Positions 1-9,371 of a stretch of 64,000 nucleotides of DNA are shown here, one piece after another. Below the pieces are notes generated by a model. The model was not told the DNA's origin and searched no databases. It saw only the letters and a list, made by a program, of their open reading frames with translations. The first letter of the stretch is position 1. Each line of letters opens with the position of its first letter. Source of the stretch: Trichormus sp. M33_DOE_039 (lineage in GTDB: Bacteria > Cyanobacteriota > Cyanobacteriia > Cyanobacteriales > Nostocaceae). The DNA is taken from NCBI GenBank assembly GCA_015296085.1, contig DVDT01000039.1, positions 1 to 64,000 on the forward strand. The letters are read 5' to 3'. The translations under genes were made by a program, and so were the position numbers.

Positions 1-201
1 ATGTTGTTGAGATTAATCTCATTTGTGAAACTTAGTGACAAAATGATTCCACTTTAATCGCTTCTTTTATCACTTAGATTTTTGCTCAATCCTTACAGAA
101 TAAGCTTTTGAGCTTCTGGCTTAACCCGAACTCAGGTTAAAATACATACAAAATCAATGATTATTTTCATTTTACTTCATCAAAACTTGCTTGAAGATGT
201 G

Positions 202-1236
202 TTAATAAATGGGGATTGCGATCGCAAACTCTGAACCCTCTCCTACAAAGGATTCTACTTCTAGCGTTCCACCATGTTTCTGTACAATAATTTGATGGGC
301 AATTGACAATCCTAAACCAGTTCCTTTACCAACAGGTTTAGTAGTAAATGAATGTTGAAAAATTTTGCTTTGAACTACCCCTGACATACCTAAAGCATTA
401 TCTTTAATATAAATTACAACTGTATTATTCTGAGAATCTAAAGTTGTTTTAATAATAATTTGATTCTTCTTGTCTTCGATTTCTGCAAAACTGAGTCCAT
501 GATTAGATTCTTCTAAAGCATCAATTGCATTAGCTAAAATATTCATAAATACTTGATTCAGCTGACCAGGGAAACATTCTATTAAAGGAATATCTCCATA
601 CTGTTTAATTACTTGAATATCTGGACGATTTTGATTAGCTTTTAAACGATGTTTAAGAATAACAAGAGTACTATTAATACCTTCATGAATATTAAACGGT
701 AATTTAGATTCTGTGTCAGCCCGTGCAAAAGTTCGCAAGCTAGAACTAAGCTGACTAATGCGTGCAGTTCCTTCTTTCATAGAAGTAATGAGTTTCGGTA
801 GATCCTCACACACATAATCCAAATCCATAACTTGAATTTGTTCTTTGATTTTTGGGGAAGGCTCAGGATAAAAATGTTGATAGAGTTCGATGAGATATAG
901 CAAATCATGAATATATTCCATAGCTGGGGTGATATTCCCCATAATGAATCCCACAGGATTATTAATTTCGTGAGCTACATCTGCAACTAATCCGCCTAGA
1001 ACGGACATTTTATCTTGCATTACTTGCAGATTCATTAATGTTCGTTCTAGTTCTAATGTTCTCTGTTCTAGTTGATTTTGTGATGCTTGTACTTCATCTA
1101 TCACTTTTTTGAGTAATGATTCTTTTTTTCTATTGGTTTCCTCTAACTTGATGCGGTCTATTTCCGATCTTTCTAATTTTTTTTGTAAGATTCTATTCTC
1201 TTTTTGTAACTTTTGAATTTCCTGTTGGCAATTCAT
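202..1236 (-). CDS. Histidine kinase without receiver domain (FIST partner)
   Basis: This 344-residue soluble protein begins with about 75 residues of charged coiled coil. A HisKA helix follows, with the phosphoacceptor His at about residue 89 in HEINNP, then a HATPase domain with an N box (NILANAIDALEE) and a G2 box (GKGTGLGLSIAH). The G1 box reads DNALGM, not the usual DNGxGM. There is no membrane segment or sensor domain of its own. It starts at an ATG 15 nt after the FIST gene stop, so the two are probably co-transcribed and the FIST protein may supply the input. Its kinase core closely resembles those encoded at 2525-3814 and 4048-5277. The kinase family is clear; the signal and phosphate acceptor are unknown. 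Confidence 0.85.
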   Translation of the reverse strand: MNCQQEIQKLQKENRILQKKLERSEIDRIKLEETNRKKESLLKKVIDEVQASQNQLEQRTLELERTLMNLQVMQDKMSVLGGLVADVAHEINNPVGFIMGNITPAMEYIHDLLYLIELYQHFYPEPSPKIKEQIQVMDLDYVCEDLPKLITSMKEGTARISQLSSSLRTFARADTESKLPFNIHEGINSTLVILKHRLKANQNRPDIQVIKQYGDIPLIECFPGQLNQVFMNILANAIDALEESNHGLSFAEIEDKKNQIIIKTTLDSQNNTVVIYIKDNALGMSGVVQSKIFQHSFTTKPVGKGTGLGLSIAHQIIVQKHGGTLEVESFVGEGSEFAIAIPIY

Positions 1237-1251
1237 AATTTCTGTAATTAT

Positions 1252-2403
1252 TTAACTACTTCCTAAAATTAAGGTCACAAATGTCTCATTATGAAAATGT
1301 GTTTGACCTGTGGAATTAATCGGGGCAATTTCACCATTGGAATAGAATCCACAAGCAGGTAAACAGTGATGCAGATAATTTTTTGTAGTTTGATATTCTT
1401 GTTGAGTTTGCATACCTAATATTTGCCGTCTAGCTACACAGGAAAAAAATAGTACCCCCGCTGGCTCTTTTCCTGGATAATTATTTATGGCATTCATAAA
1501 TGAATCATGAGCAGCTGACAAAATATCTTGATGTCCAGCTTCGGAAATTTGAATAGTTGCTTGTTCAGGAATATCTGCAAAAAACGTAATAGTACCTGTT
1601 GTTTCATCATGAGCAATTGGCGCTCTGAGATAAAAATTTACCCCATCTTCTGCAAATACTGCTAAAGGATATTCTATTGAAGGTGATAGTGTACCTAAAT
1701 AATGGCGATAAAACTCTAAAGCGGGTTTACCATCAATTTCATAGACTATATTTTTCTCTACTTTGGTAACTTTACTAGTTTTACCTATCGGAAACCAACC
1801 ACTAGCAATACCGTGGGAAAATATAACGTTTCCAGAAAATAATAAAATTGGGACAGAATCACTAAGGACTTGTGTTTGAAAAAATTGATAGGTTTGCTGA
1901 TATTTCGATTGATCAGCAGCTAAACCACCAAATATGGGGAATTTTTCCCCTAACGCTAGTTTTAAACCCTTTAATATCGATACACCACTAGTAGTCAGGC
2001 TTTCTGGATGTGTTAAGCATAGTTGAGGTGCTTTGGTAGTTTTAGCTTTTGCTTGTTCTACAGCTTGCTTGGTCGCAGTAAAAGGATCAGTAGAGACTTG
2101 CTCTCCCACGCCGGCAAAAATTTCTATATCATCTGAGCAAAATAACATTAAAGTAATTGAATCTTGCTGAAACTCTAAGACTGAAGAAATTTCTCCATCC
2201 GTAGTTCCACCAATTAACTCAATTCCGGGAAAAGCCTGATGAATTCGTTGCAGAATGAGATGATGTTCAAAATCAATGGCGGTAAACAGAATCCCAGCTT
2301 GGGGAATGTTTCCGATCAGGGAAGTAGTGCATTGCTGAATTACTTCCTCAACAGCAGCGAAGGAGTCTGGGTCATTACTATGACCAACCACTATCTTTAA
2401 CAT
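1252..2403 (-). CDS. FIST-domain sensory protein
   Basis: The protein has about 383 residues and the FIST N plus FIST C architecture of a predicted cytoplasmic small-ligand sensor found beside signalling proteins. Recognisable parts are the N-terminal KIVVGHSNDPDSFAAV, the central IFGGLAADQ and FSHGIASGW segments, and the C-terminal GVLFFSCVARR and CGFYSNGEIAP segments. There are no membrane helices. An in-frame TTG lies 24 nt upstream; I prefer the ATG at 2403 because the family starts directly at the beta strand. It lies between a receiver-kinase and a kinase on the same strand and probably senses for one of them. The family call is solid; the ligand is unknown. Confidence 0.82.
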   Translation of the reverse strand: MLKIVVGHSNDPDSFAAVEEVIQQCTTSLIGNIPQAGILFTAIDFEHHLILQRIHQAFPGIELIGGTTDGEISSVLEFQQDSITLMLFCSDDIEIFAGVGEQVSTDPFTATKQAVEQAKAKTTKAPQLCLTHPESLTTSGVSILKGLKLALGEKFPIFGGLAADQSKYQQTYQFFQTQVLSDSVPILLFSGNVIFSHGIASGWFPIGKTSKVTKVEKNIVYEIDGKPALEFYRHYLGTLSPSIEYPLAVFAEDGVNFYLRAPIAHDETTGTITFFADIPEQATIQISEAGHQDILSAAHDSFMNAINNYPGKEPAGVLFFSCVARRQILGMQTQQEYQTTKNYLHHCLPACGFYSNGEIAPINSTGQTHFHNETFVTLILGSS

Positions 2404-2524
2404 CGATTTAAATCTCTGGTAAATCAACCTCTACAAATTTATAATTCCCAAATCTCGATAATAAATTTAGCATTTTACTCAGTAAACTTTGAATACTTCA
2501 ATCAAGTTTAAGTTAGTTGCTTTA

Positions 2525-3814
2525 TTAGAATGTAGGAATAGTAATTTTAAACTCTGAACCTACACCCCTCGCTGAATTTACTTCTAAAGTACCCTGATGT
2601 TTTTGGACAATAATTTGATGGGCGATCGCCAAACCTAAACCTGTACCTTTACCAACAGGTTTAGTAGTAAATAAATACTCAAAAATTCTCTGCTGAATTT
2701 CATCGGTCATCCCTGTACCATTGTCCTTAATTGTAATTAAGACATTATTTTTATCTTCACTTAAGCTAGTATGAATAAAAATCTGCTTGGAATGTTCTAA
2801 TGTATATTTAGCATTTGATTCTTCTAAGGCATCAATTGCATTAGATAAAATATTCATAAATGCTTGATTAAGTTGTCCAGGAAAACATTCGATTAAAGGT
2901 AAATCACCATACTCTTTAATGATTTCGATCGGAAAACTATTATCAGAACCCTTGAGACGATGTTTGAGAATTAAAAGAGTACTATCAATACCTTCGTGAA
3001 TATTACAATCAACTTTATTTTCAGTATCAGCCCTAGAAAAAATCCGTAAACCATTGCTGATATCTCGAATACGTTGAATACCTTCTTTCATTGCGAAAAT
3101 CAAGTTAGGTAAATCTGAACGTACATATTCCCAATCCATTGCTGTGATTGTGTCTTCAATTTCGGCTGTAGGTTCAGGATAATTATATTGATAAAGCTCA
3201 ATGAGGTTAATCATATTTTGAAAATATGTGAGAGCATGGCCTAAATTGCCATAAATACAGCTAACAGGATTATTAATCTCATGAGCGATTCCAGTTACTA
3301 ATTGACCAAGTACAGACATTTTCTCCTGTTTGACAAGCTGAACTTGAAATTCTTGTAATTCTCGCAAGGCATTATCAAGTTTAGAAGTACGTTCTGCTAC
3401 TATATCTTCTAGATTTTTGGTTAAATTTCTTAGTTGCAAGTGGGTTTTTATCCGTGCTAATACCTCTTCTTTTTGAAAAGGTTTAGTGATGTAATCAACT
3501 GCGCCTAAATTTAAAGCATTGACTTTACTATCTGTATCTGTGATTCCAGTCATAAAAATTACTGGAATATCCTGAGTAAGTGGATTATTTTTTAAATTTT
3601 TACAGGTTTCAAAGCCATCCATTCTCGGCATCATGACATCTAGTAAAATTAAATCTGGTAATTGAGATTTTATCTTCTGGATTGCCTCTTCTCCATTAAT
3701 AGCTGTGATCACTGTGAAACCACTTTCAATCAAGGCTACTGAGATAATTTCTAAATTTGTAAGTGTATCATCTACGACTAAAATTAAGTTATTTTCTGAT
3801 GATGTATAAAGCAT
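2525..3814 (-). CDS. Response regulator-histidine kinase hybrid (REC-HisKA-HATPase)
   Basis: From the ATG at 3814 this is a 429-residue protein. An N-terminal receiver has the acidic pair at VVDD, the phosphorylatable Asp at about residue 59 (LLDVMMPRMDG) and the conserved Lys in YITKPFQ. A short coiled coil follows, then HisKA with His at about 178 (HEINNP) and a complete HATPase with G1 DNGTGM and G2 GKGTGLGLAIAH. The reading frame stays open 35 codons further upstream (to 3919), but that extension is basic and unlike a receiver start. It is the most intact of the three related kinases here, and probably receives phosphate on REC to control its own kinase or accepts it from a neighbour. No DNA-binding output domain is present. 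Confidence 0.86.
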   Translation of the reverse strand: MLYTSSENNLILVVDDTLTNLEIISVALIESGFTVITAINGEEAIQKIKSQLPDLILLDVMMPRMDGFETCKNLKNNPLTQDIPVIFMTGITDTDSKVNALNLGAVDYITKPFQKEEVLARIKTHLQLRNLTKNLEDIVAERTSKLDNALRELQEFQVQLVKQEKMSVLGQLVTGIAHEINNPVSCIYGNLGHALTYFQNMINLIELYQYNYPEPTAEIEDTITAMDWEYVRSDLPNLIFAMKEGIQRIRDISNGLRIFSRADTENKVDCNIHEGIDSTLLILKHRLKGSDNSFPIEIIKEYGDLPLIECFPGQLNQAFMNILSNAIDALEESNAKYTLEHSKQIFIHTSLSEDKNNVLITIKDNGTGMTDEIQQRIFEYLFTTKPVGKGTGLGLAIAHQIIVQKHQGTLEVNSARGVGSEFKITIPTF

Positions 3815-4047
3815 TTTATGGGATTTAAAGTGTATAGTTATTCTTGAGCGGGACTTAGTCCAAGAAACTCTTTGCTTTGGGTAATTTTCAGGAAACAGGG
3901 GTTTAAGGGTTTTGAACACCTATAAACTTTGTACAAAACCTTAATTTTCCGTAACCTATACGTAGGTTCTATTAACACGCTACAAGATTATAGTTCCCAT
4001 AAAATTAAATAGAGCAACATCCTTAGTATTACGTAATTGAACATCTC

Positions 4048-5277
4048 CTACGAGACTTTGCTAATTGTTTGCTCGATAGGAATAGTAATTAAAAATCGCG
4101 ATCCTTCTCCTGGAGAAGATTTTAACTCTAAAGTCCCTCTGTGATTATTTGTTATAATTTCGTGAGCGATCGCTAATCCAAAATATGTCCCTTTCTCTAA
4201 GGTCTTAGTAACAAAAAATTGGTCAAATATTTTCTGTTGAATTTCTTCAGCGATTCCTATCCCATTATCAGCAATTGTAATTAAGACGGACTTTTGATTT
4301 TCTGTCACATCTGTGCAAATTTCAATTGTGGGGTTTTTATATATTCTACTACTTAATGGAGGTTCTTCTAAGGAATCTATCGCATGAGTGAGAAGATTCA
4401 TAAATACTTGATTCATTTGTCCTGGATAACATTCTACAAAAGGCAAATACCCATAATTCTTTACTATATGAATTTCTACACGTTTTGATGTAGCTTTAAT
4501 GCGATTACTTAAGAGAATTAATGTACTATCCAGACCTTCATTGATTTTGAAATGTTGAAATTCCGTATCGTCTAGTGAGGAAAATAACTGAAGCGATCGC
4601 ACAATTTTTTCAACCTGTTCAGTCTCTATTTGCATAGAGGATAATAGCTGGGGTAGGTTTTTTTTAATAACATCTATCTCGATTTTATTAATGTAATCTT
4701 GAATTTCTATATATTTATTCTGATTATATTGTTCGTATATTGTTAATAATTCTAATAAATCTTTAACATAATTGTGAACAGAAGTTATATTATCAAAAAT
4801 AAAATTAATTGGTTTGTTAATTTCATGAGCTATTCCTGAAGTTAGCTGTCCTAATGAAGACATTTTAGCTGCATGAGATAACTTTAATTGAGTACGTCTC
4901 AATTCTAAATGAATACTAATCTTTGCTAAAACTTCTTCATATTGAATGGGTTTAGTGATATAGTCTACTGCCCCAATTGTTAAGCCTTTTACTCTGTCAA
5001 CTAAATCAGAACGCGCTGTCATAAAAATGACTGGAATATTTTTAGTTTTGGGATTTTCTTTTAGGAGACGGCAAGTTTCAAAACCATCAATTCCAGGCAT
5101 CATAACATCTAGTAAAATTAAATTTGGTAATGTCTCTTCCGCCTTTTTTAAGGCAGTTATTCCGTCTTTTGCGACAGAAACATTAAATTCTGTTTGATGT
5201 AAAATTTCAAACAAAAGTTTGATGTTTGTAGGAATATCATCTACAATTAGAATAGAATTATCTAGAGAATTATTCAT
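4048..5277 (-). CDS. Response regulator-histidine kinase hybrid with altered G2 box
   Basis: This 409-residue protein has the same REC-HisKA-HATPase order as its downstream neighbour. The receiver Asp is at about residue 57 (LLDVMMPGIDG) and the Lys is in YITKPIQ. The phosphoacceptor His is at about 151 within HEINKP, where its paralogues have HEINNP. The HATPase keeps an N-box Asn and G1 DNGIGI, but the G2 box reads EKGTYFGLAIAH where the paralogues have GKGTGLGL, so ATP-lid function may be reduced. It starts at an ATG with AGGA about 8 nt upstream. Clear paralogy with the next gene suggests tandem duplication. It could be a phosphotransfer or phosphatase variant, which sequence alone cannot decide. 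Confidence 0.84.
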   Translation of the reverse strand: MNNSLDNSILIVDDIPTNIKLLFEILHQTEFNVSVAKDGITALKKAEETLPNLILLDVMMPGIDGFETCRLLKENPKTKNIPVIFMTARSDLVDRVKGLTIGAVDYITKPIQYEEVLAKISIHLELRRTQLKLSHAAKMSSLGQLTSGIAHEINKPINFIFDNITSVHNYVKDLLELLTIYEQYNQNKYIEIQDYINKIEIDVIKKNLPQLLSSMQIETEQVEKIVRSLQLFSSLDDTEFQHFKINEGLDSTLILLSNRIKATSKRVEIHIVKNYGYLPFVECYPGQMNQVFMNLLTHAIDSLEEPPLSSRIYKNPTIEICTDVTENQKSVLITIADNGIGIAEEIQQKIFDQFFVTKTLEKGTYFGLAIAHEIITNNHRGTLELKSSPGEGSRFLITIPIEQTISKVS

Positions 5278-5849
5278 CTATCAATCCTGGAAATAATGCC
5301 TTATTAATCTTTGAAGCTAATAATTAAATAGTCATATCCTAAATTTCTCATAAGGTAGTATGTAAATTTAGCTAGAGAAATTGAATCTAACCAAGAGTGC
5401 TATCTAAGGAAATGTGAAATTCACGAATAAAGAGTAGCTAAAAATTCGTTTAAGTATATGCCTTCTACTATTTTTCCCATTTTTTCAGTATTAATATAAC
5501 AAGGTGCATTGATTACTAGCTCTCTAAAATCAACTTAGTAGTTGCATTGGCTATGTTTGAAATATTATTTTTCATAAGCCCATATTTGATTGATAATAAC
5601 CTCAAAACTGCTTGATTATCAATCATTATTAGTTAAATATAAAATAAGTCCGCTTGAGCGGACTTTAATCAACATAGATCCCAATCATTTTCATGATGGT
5701 GACGCTTTTATGAATTTTTTGATCTCATAACCTTTTCAAACATTTTGCCAAAAAATGAATAGGCTATGGGTATGGGAAAGGACTGCTGCATCATATATTT
5801 CGTGAAATGGTATTCCTAGGAGACTTTCGTGAATTACTAAGCCCTCATA
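5278..5849. other. 572-nt intergenic region
   Basis: This is AT-rich DNA between the receiver-kinase gene and the CheY-like gene. Apart from the terminator hairpin at 5646-5665 I see no gene, RNA or repeat. Its right part is the 3' flank of the regulator and its left part should hold the promoter of the kinase/FIST cluster. Confidence 0.5.
5646..5665 (-). terminator. Rho-independent-type terminator
   Basis: A perfect 8-bp inverted repeat (AAGTCCGC / GCGGACTT) has a 4-nt loop. Read leftward it is followed by ATTTTATA. It lies about 185 nt downstream of the response-regulator gene and probably ends that transcript, separating it from the kinase genes. Confidence 0.65.
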
Positions 5850-6485
5850 CTACTTGATTTTTTGCTTAATAAACGTTACCACCTGAGCTAACTGTTTCTT
5901 CAATCCCTCAATCTCTGCTTGCATTTTGTCGATTTTTTCATGCAATGCTTGAACTTCAACCGCAGAAGTAGAGTTAACTTCTGTATTAGCAACTACCGCA
6001 GTTGTGGTGACGCTAGCAGTTGCAACGGCCCCATTTGTGACCGTAGCAGTAGTTGCAGCATTATTTTTGACTGTGCTAGCAGCCGCAAACACAGGTTCTG
6101 GTCGAGGTAATTTAGCTTTAGTCATTGCTGACTTAATCGCACCAATTAACTGTTTTTGATCAAAAGGCTTACCTAAAAATTCAAAATACTCAAAAGGTTC
6201 GGTAATTTTCTCTGTTACTTCTTCCTTTCGACCAGACATAATAACCAACGGGATTTTTCTTAAATCAGGATGAGCTTGAACTTGTTGGAAAACATCCCAC
6301 CCACTCATCTTGGGTAACAAAAAATCCAACATGATCAAGCTGAGTTTTTCTTGACGGATGAAATTTAGACCTTCCAAACCGTCTTTTGCTTCCAATACCT
6401 CAAAATTGCCAGGAGGTAGCATTTCTCTTACTTTTACCCTGACAACGGTAGTGTCATCGATAACTAGAATTTTGTTACTTGCCAC
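5850..6485 (-). CDS. CheY-like response regulator with coiled-coil tail
   Basis: Residues 1-120 form a receiver domain with acidic residues in VIDD, Asp at about 54 (IMLDFLLPKMSG), a Ser in VIMSGR and Lys in FLGKPFD. A low-complexity Ala/Thr/Val linker of about 50 residues follows (roughly 130-180). The last 30 residues are a heptad-like helix (EKIDKMQAEIEGLKKQLAQV) that could dimerise or dock to a partner. The start codon is GTG. There is no DNA-binding domain, so output is probably by protein contact. It faces the same way as the kinase cluster but is separated from it by a 572-nt gap with a terminator, so it is probably a separate transcript that may still receive phosphate from those kinases. 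Confidence 0.83.
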   Translation of the reverse strand: MASNKILVIDDTTVVRVKVREMLPPGNFEVLEAKDGLEGLNFIRQEKLSLIMLDFLLPKMSGWDVFQQVQAHPDLRKIPLVIMSGRKEEVTEKITEPFEYFEFLGKPFDQKQLIGAIKSAMTKAKLPRPEPVFAAASTVKNNAATTATVTNGAVATASVTTTAVVANTEVNSTSAVEVQALHEKIDKMQAEIEGLKKQLAQVVTFIKQKIK

Positions 6486-6802
6486 GACTGATTGCTCTAA
6501 AAGAATATTTAAGTTTCAATAACGGTCACATCAATTGACTGTGAGAATGCTCCCACTATACTCAACATTGTTGTTAATTGGGGGATAGTATATTTCGGTA
6601 TAAATCTCGTTACCGCTAGTGTTTTAACAAACTTCAAGTTGCGTAGGGAAGATTTTGTGTCATTGTAAGATTTAGAGCTTATGTCAATTTTGGATGAAAA
6701 GCCTTAGTGAATAGGCTATTCCAGAGGTGTTATTCATCCTCAAGCTACTTGGATTCTCCAATAGCTAGTCCCCCATTGTGAATTTTAAATTTTGAATCAA
6801 TT

Positions 6803-7705
6803 ATGACTTCCTCTCAATCAGCCCAAATCAAAGCAGAAATTGTGGCTATGCCCAGTTGGTTACGGCGTTCTATAGGTAAAGCCAGTGAAATCTCTACAGT
6901 ACAACGCATTGTTAAACAACGGCAAATTCATACAATTTGTGAGGAAGGCCGTTGTCCTAACCGGGGTGAATGCTACGCCCAAAAAACAGCCACATTTTTA
7001 TTGATGGGGCCGACCTGCACTCGCGCTTGTGCTTTTTGCCAAGTAGATAAAGGTCATGCACCCATGCCTCTCGATCCAGAGGAAGCACAAAAGGTAGCGG
7101 AAGCAGTAGAGCTTTTAGGATTGCGGTACGTGGTTTTAACTTCCGTTGCCCGTGATGATTTGGCAGATCAAGGTGCAAGTCATTTTGTAAATACCATGAC
7201 AGCTATTCGACAATTGAACCCGGATACGCAAATTGAAGTTTTAACCCCTGATTTTTGGGGAGGTGTAGGTGCAGAAGAAACGACACAACGTCAACGTTTA
7301 GCAGTGATTATACAGGCCCAGCCAGCTTGCTTTAACCATAATATTGAGACAGTAAGGCGGTTAACTGGGCCAGTCCGCCGGGGTGCTAAGTACGATCGCT
7401 CTCTCCGAGTGCTGGCTATAGTCAAAGAACTCGACTCGACAATTCCCACTAAATCAGGGTTAATGCTGGGACATGGCGAGACTGTAGATGAGGTGATCAC
7501 GACCATGAAAGACTTAAGGGCAGTAGGATGCGATCGCATCACGATTGGTCAGTATATGCGCCCCTCTCTAGATCATCTACCAGTCCAAAAATACTGGACA
7601 CCAGAGGAGTTTGATCAACTTGGCAAAATAGCCTGGGATTTGGGATTTAGTCATGTGCGTTCTGCACCATTGGTTCGTAGCTCTTACCACGCAGGAGAAA
7701 AATAA
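6803..7705 (+). CDS. lipA: Lipoyl synthase
   Basis: This 300-residue radical-SAM enzyme inserts two sulfurs into protein-bound octanoate to make lipoyl groups for 2-oxoacid dehydrogenases and glycine cleavage. The auxiliary-cluster cysteines are in [12 protein letters not shown] and the SAM-cluster cysteines in CTRACAFC. The C-terminal RSSY motif, whose Ser binds the auxiliary cluster, is present in RSSYHAGEK. Length is typical. It starts at the ATG at 6803 and is monocistronic, closed downstream by a hairpin shared with the convergent glycosyltransferase gene. A likely client subunit complex is represented by pdhB at 19.8 kb. Many cyanobacteria carry two lipA copies; only one is in this window. 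Confidence 0.95.
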   Translation: MTSSQSAQIKAEIVAMPSWLRRSIGKASEISTVQRIVKQRQIHTICEEGRCPNRGECYAQKTATFLLMGPTCTRACAFCQVDKGHAPMPLDPEEAQKVAEAVELLGLRYVVLTSVARDDLADQGASHFVNTMTAIRQLNPDTQIEVLTPDFWGGVGAEETTQRQRLAVIIQAQPACFNHNIETVRRLTGPVRRGAKYDRSLRVLAIVKELDSTIPTKSGLMLGHGETVDEVITTMKDLRAVGCDRITIGQYMRPSLDHLPVQKYWTPEEFDQLGKIAWDLGFSHVRSAPLVRSSYHAGEK

Positions 7706-8057
7706 ATTCAAAATTCAAGAATTTCTGGAGTTAGGGGAAAAGGAATAAATCCGTTACACCTTTTACTCCTCCTGCTCAATGCCCAATCGCTTAAAAATAC
7801 AAGTCATAATTTCTTGACTTAATTGGTCAAAGAACTATAAAATATGCTGATTACATCAGCATATTTACTAATAAATAGTAGATAATTAATTAGGAGTAAT
7901 TACTAAACAGTAAAAGGGAAGAGGTAAAAGCATTAATAGCCAAGATTGCTGAGAATTAAACACACTTCACAAGTCTAGTTTGACTTGCTAGTTTCGTCTC
8001 TCAGAGATTATTTATTTTACCTGTCCCCTAATACTTATTCTTTGAGAAAATGCAGCT
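7706..8057. other. 352-nt convergent intergenic region
   Basis: This AT-rich spacer lies between convergent lipA and the glycosyltransferase gene. It contains the hairpin at 7840-7866 and no ORF or RNA that I can support. Confidence 0.5.
7840..7866. terminator. Bidirectional hairpin terminator
   Basis: A perfect 11-bp stem (AAATATGCTGA / TCAGCATATTT) with a 5-nt loop lies between two convergent genes. Its AT-rich flanks allow a weak U tract in both directions. Confidence 0.6.
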
Positions 8058-9326
8058 TTATTTACTAACTAATACTGGTTCTGGAACTGATATATCTAAA
8101 ATTTGGGTGTACAGTTCATCGAGACAATCTGCAACACCACCCCAACTAAACTTAGATGCAGTATGTTTTCTGGCAGCTTGACCTAATTCATCTCGCCATG
8201 TTGGATTCATTAAAATTCGGTCAATTGCAACAGAAAAAGCCTCTACATCTTTTGGTGGGACTAATAAACCAGTTTTTTCTGTCACTACTGTAAATTGCAA
8301 ACCACCGACATCACTAGCTATGACTGGTGTACCACTGGACATCGCTTCAATTGCTACTAATCCAAAAGGTTCATAATGGCTGGGAATGACACATACATCC
8401 GCCGCTGCATAGTAAGTAGGCAAAATTTCTTGCCCAAGACGACCGGGAAGAATTGTAAATTCACTCATACCTAATTCTTGCACAATGCCTGCGATGCGAT
8501 CGCGCTCTCTACCATCGCTAGCACCAGGAGTACTACCACCGCCGATGATCAGTTGGAGTTTACCAGAGTTGCGTAACTGAGACTGATTGACTGCACGGAC
8601 TAGAGTTTCTATCCCTTTGCGCGGATCAAAACGTCCTACATACAACACCACTTTTGCATCTTGAGCAATCCCTAGTTCTGCTCTAGCGGCTTCTCTATCT
8701 ATTGAACCAAATTGTTGGATATCTGTACCACAGGGAATAACGTTAATATATCCTTTTGGAGAAACTAGCGATCGCATATGTTGCTGTTCTTGAGGACTAG
8801 TAGCAACAATTCTGTCTGCTGTTTCCAAAACTTGTTTTTCTACTGCCAATCTTTTAGTTGCAATCAAAGGAATTGTATCTACACTTTTGTATTTGACTGC
8901 TCCTAAAGAGTGATATGTGTGGACTTGTTTACTACCTTGGAGGGCTTTCAATTGCATTCCCACCCAACTAGAAAGCCAATAGTTTGTATGTACAACTGGA
9001 TATTTAATGTGAGTTTCTTTCTGAAATTTTAGTAATTGCTGTACAAAGTCTGGTAAATATTTGAATCCTTGATCTCTGGGTACAAATTCTACTGGCCCAG
9101 CTGTTAAACGAATTGTTCGACAAAGTGGACTGTGCTGCACAATTGTCTCTTGCTCAGAGCTAACTCTGCGGCTAAACATATCAACTTGCCACCCTAATTC
9201 AGCTAGGGCTTTACCTACTTCGCGCACGTAAACATTTTGTCCTCCAGCTTCCTCTTTACCAATTTCAATTGCTGGATCTCCGTGTACAGAAATCAAAGCT
9301 ATACGTTTTCCAATGTGAGCGTTCAT
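8058..9326 (-). CDS. GT4-family glycosyltransferase (sucrose-phosphate-synthase-like)
   Basis: This is a 422-residue retaining GT-B glycosyltransferase. The N-terminal domain has an SVHGDP motif and the acceptor/nucleotide loop GGQNVYVREV, found in the sucrose synthase, sucrose-phosphate synthase and MshA-like group. The C-terminal donor domain has VLYVGRFDPRKG and the E-x7-E signature in HYEPFGLVAIEA. There is no HAD-phosphatase tail, as in short cyanobacterial enzymes of this group. I use the ATG at 9326, which directly precedes the first beta strand; an upstream GTG/ATG in frame at 9371 would add 15 residues. The donor and acceptor sugars cannot be read from sequence. Sucrose or compatible-solute synthesis is possible but not shown. 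Confidence 0.8.
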   Translation of the reverse strand: MNAHIGKRIALISVHGDPAIEIGKEEAGGQNVYVREVGKALAELGWQVDMFSRRVSSEQETIVQHSPLCRTIRLTAGPVEFVPRDQGFKYLPDFVQQLLKFQKETHIKYPVVHTNYWLSSWVGMQLKALQGSKQVHTYHSLGAVKYKSVDTIPLIATKRLAVEKQVLETADRIVATSPQEQQHMRSLVSPKGYINVIPCGTDIQQFGSIDREAARAELGIAQDAKVVLYVGRFDPRKGIETLVRAVNQSQLRNSGKLQLIIGGGSTPGASDGRERDRIAGIVQELGMSEFTILPGRLGQEILPTYYAAADVCVIPSHYEPFGLVAIEAMSSGTPVIASDVGGLQFTVVTEKTGLLVPPKDVEAFSVAIDRILMNPTWRDELGQAARKHTASKFSWGGVADCLDELYTQILDISVPEPVLVSK

Positions 9327-9371
9327 AGTTTGTGTGTTGCTGATGTGAATAAAGTTGCGAGCAGTTCCCAT

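Noticed and set aside
1-201. Possible feature downstream of the first kinase gene
   Set aside because: Only AT-rich DNA; no ORF, hairpin with U tract or RNA that I can support.
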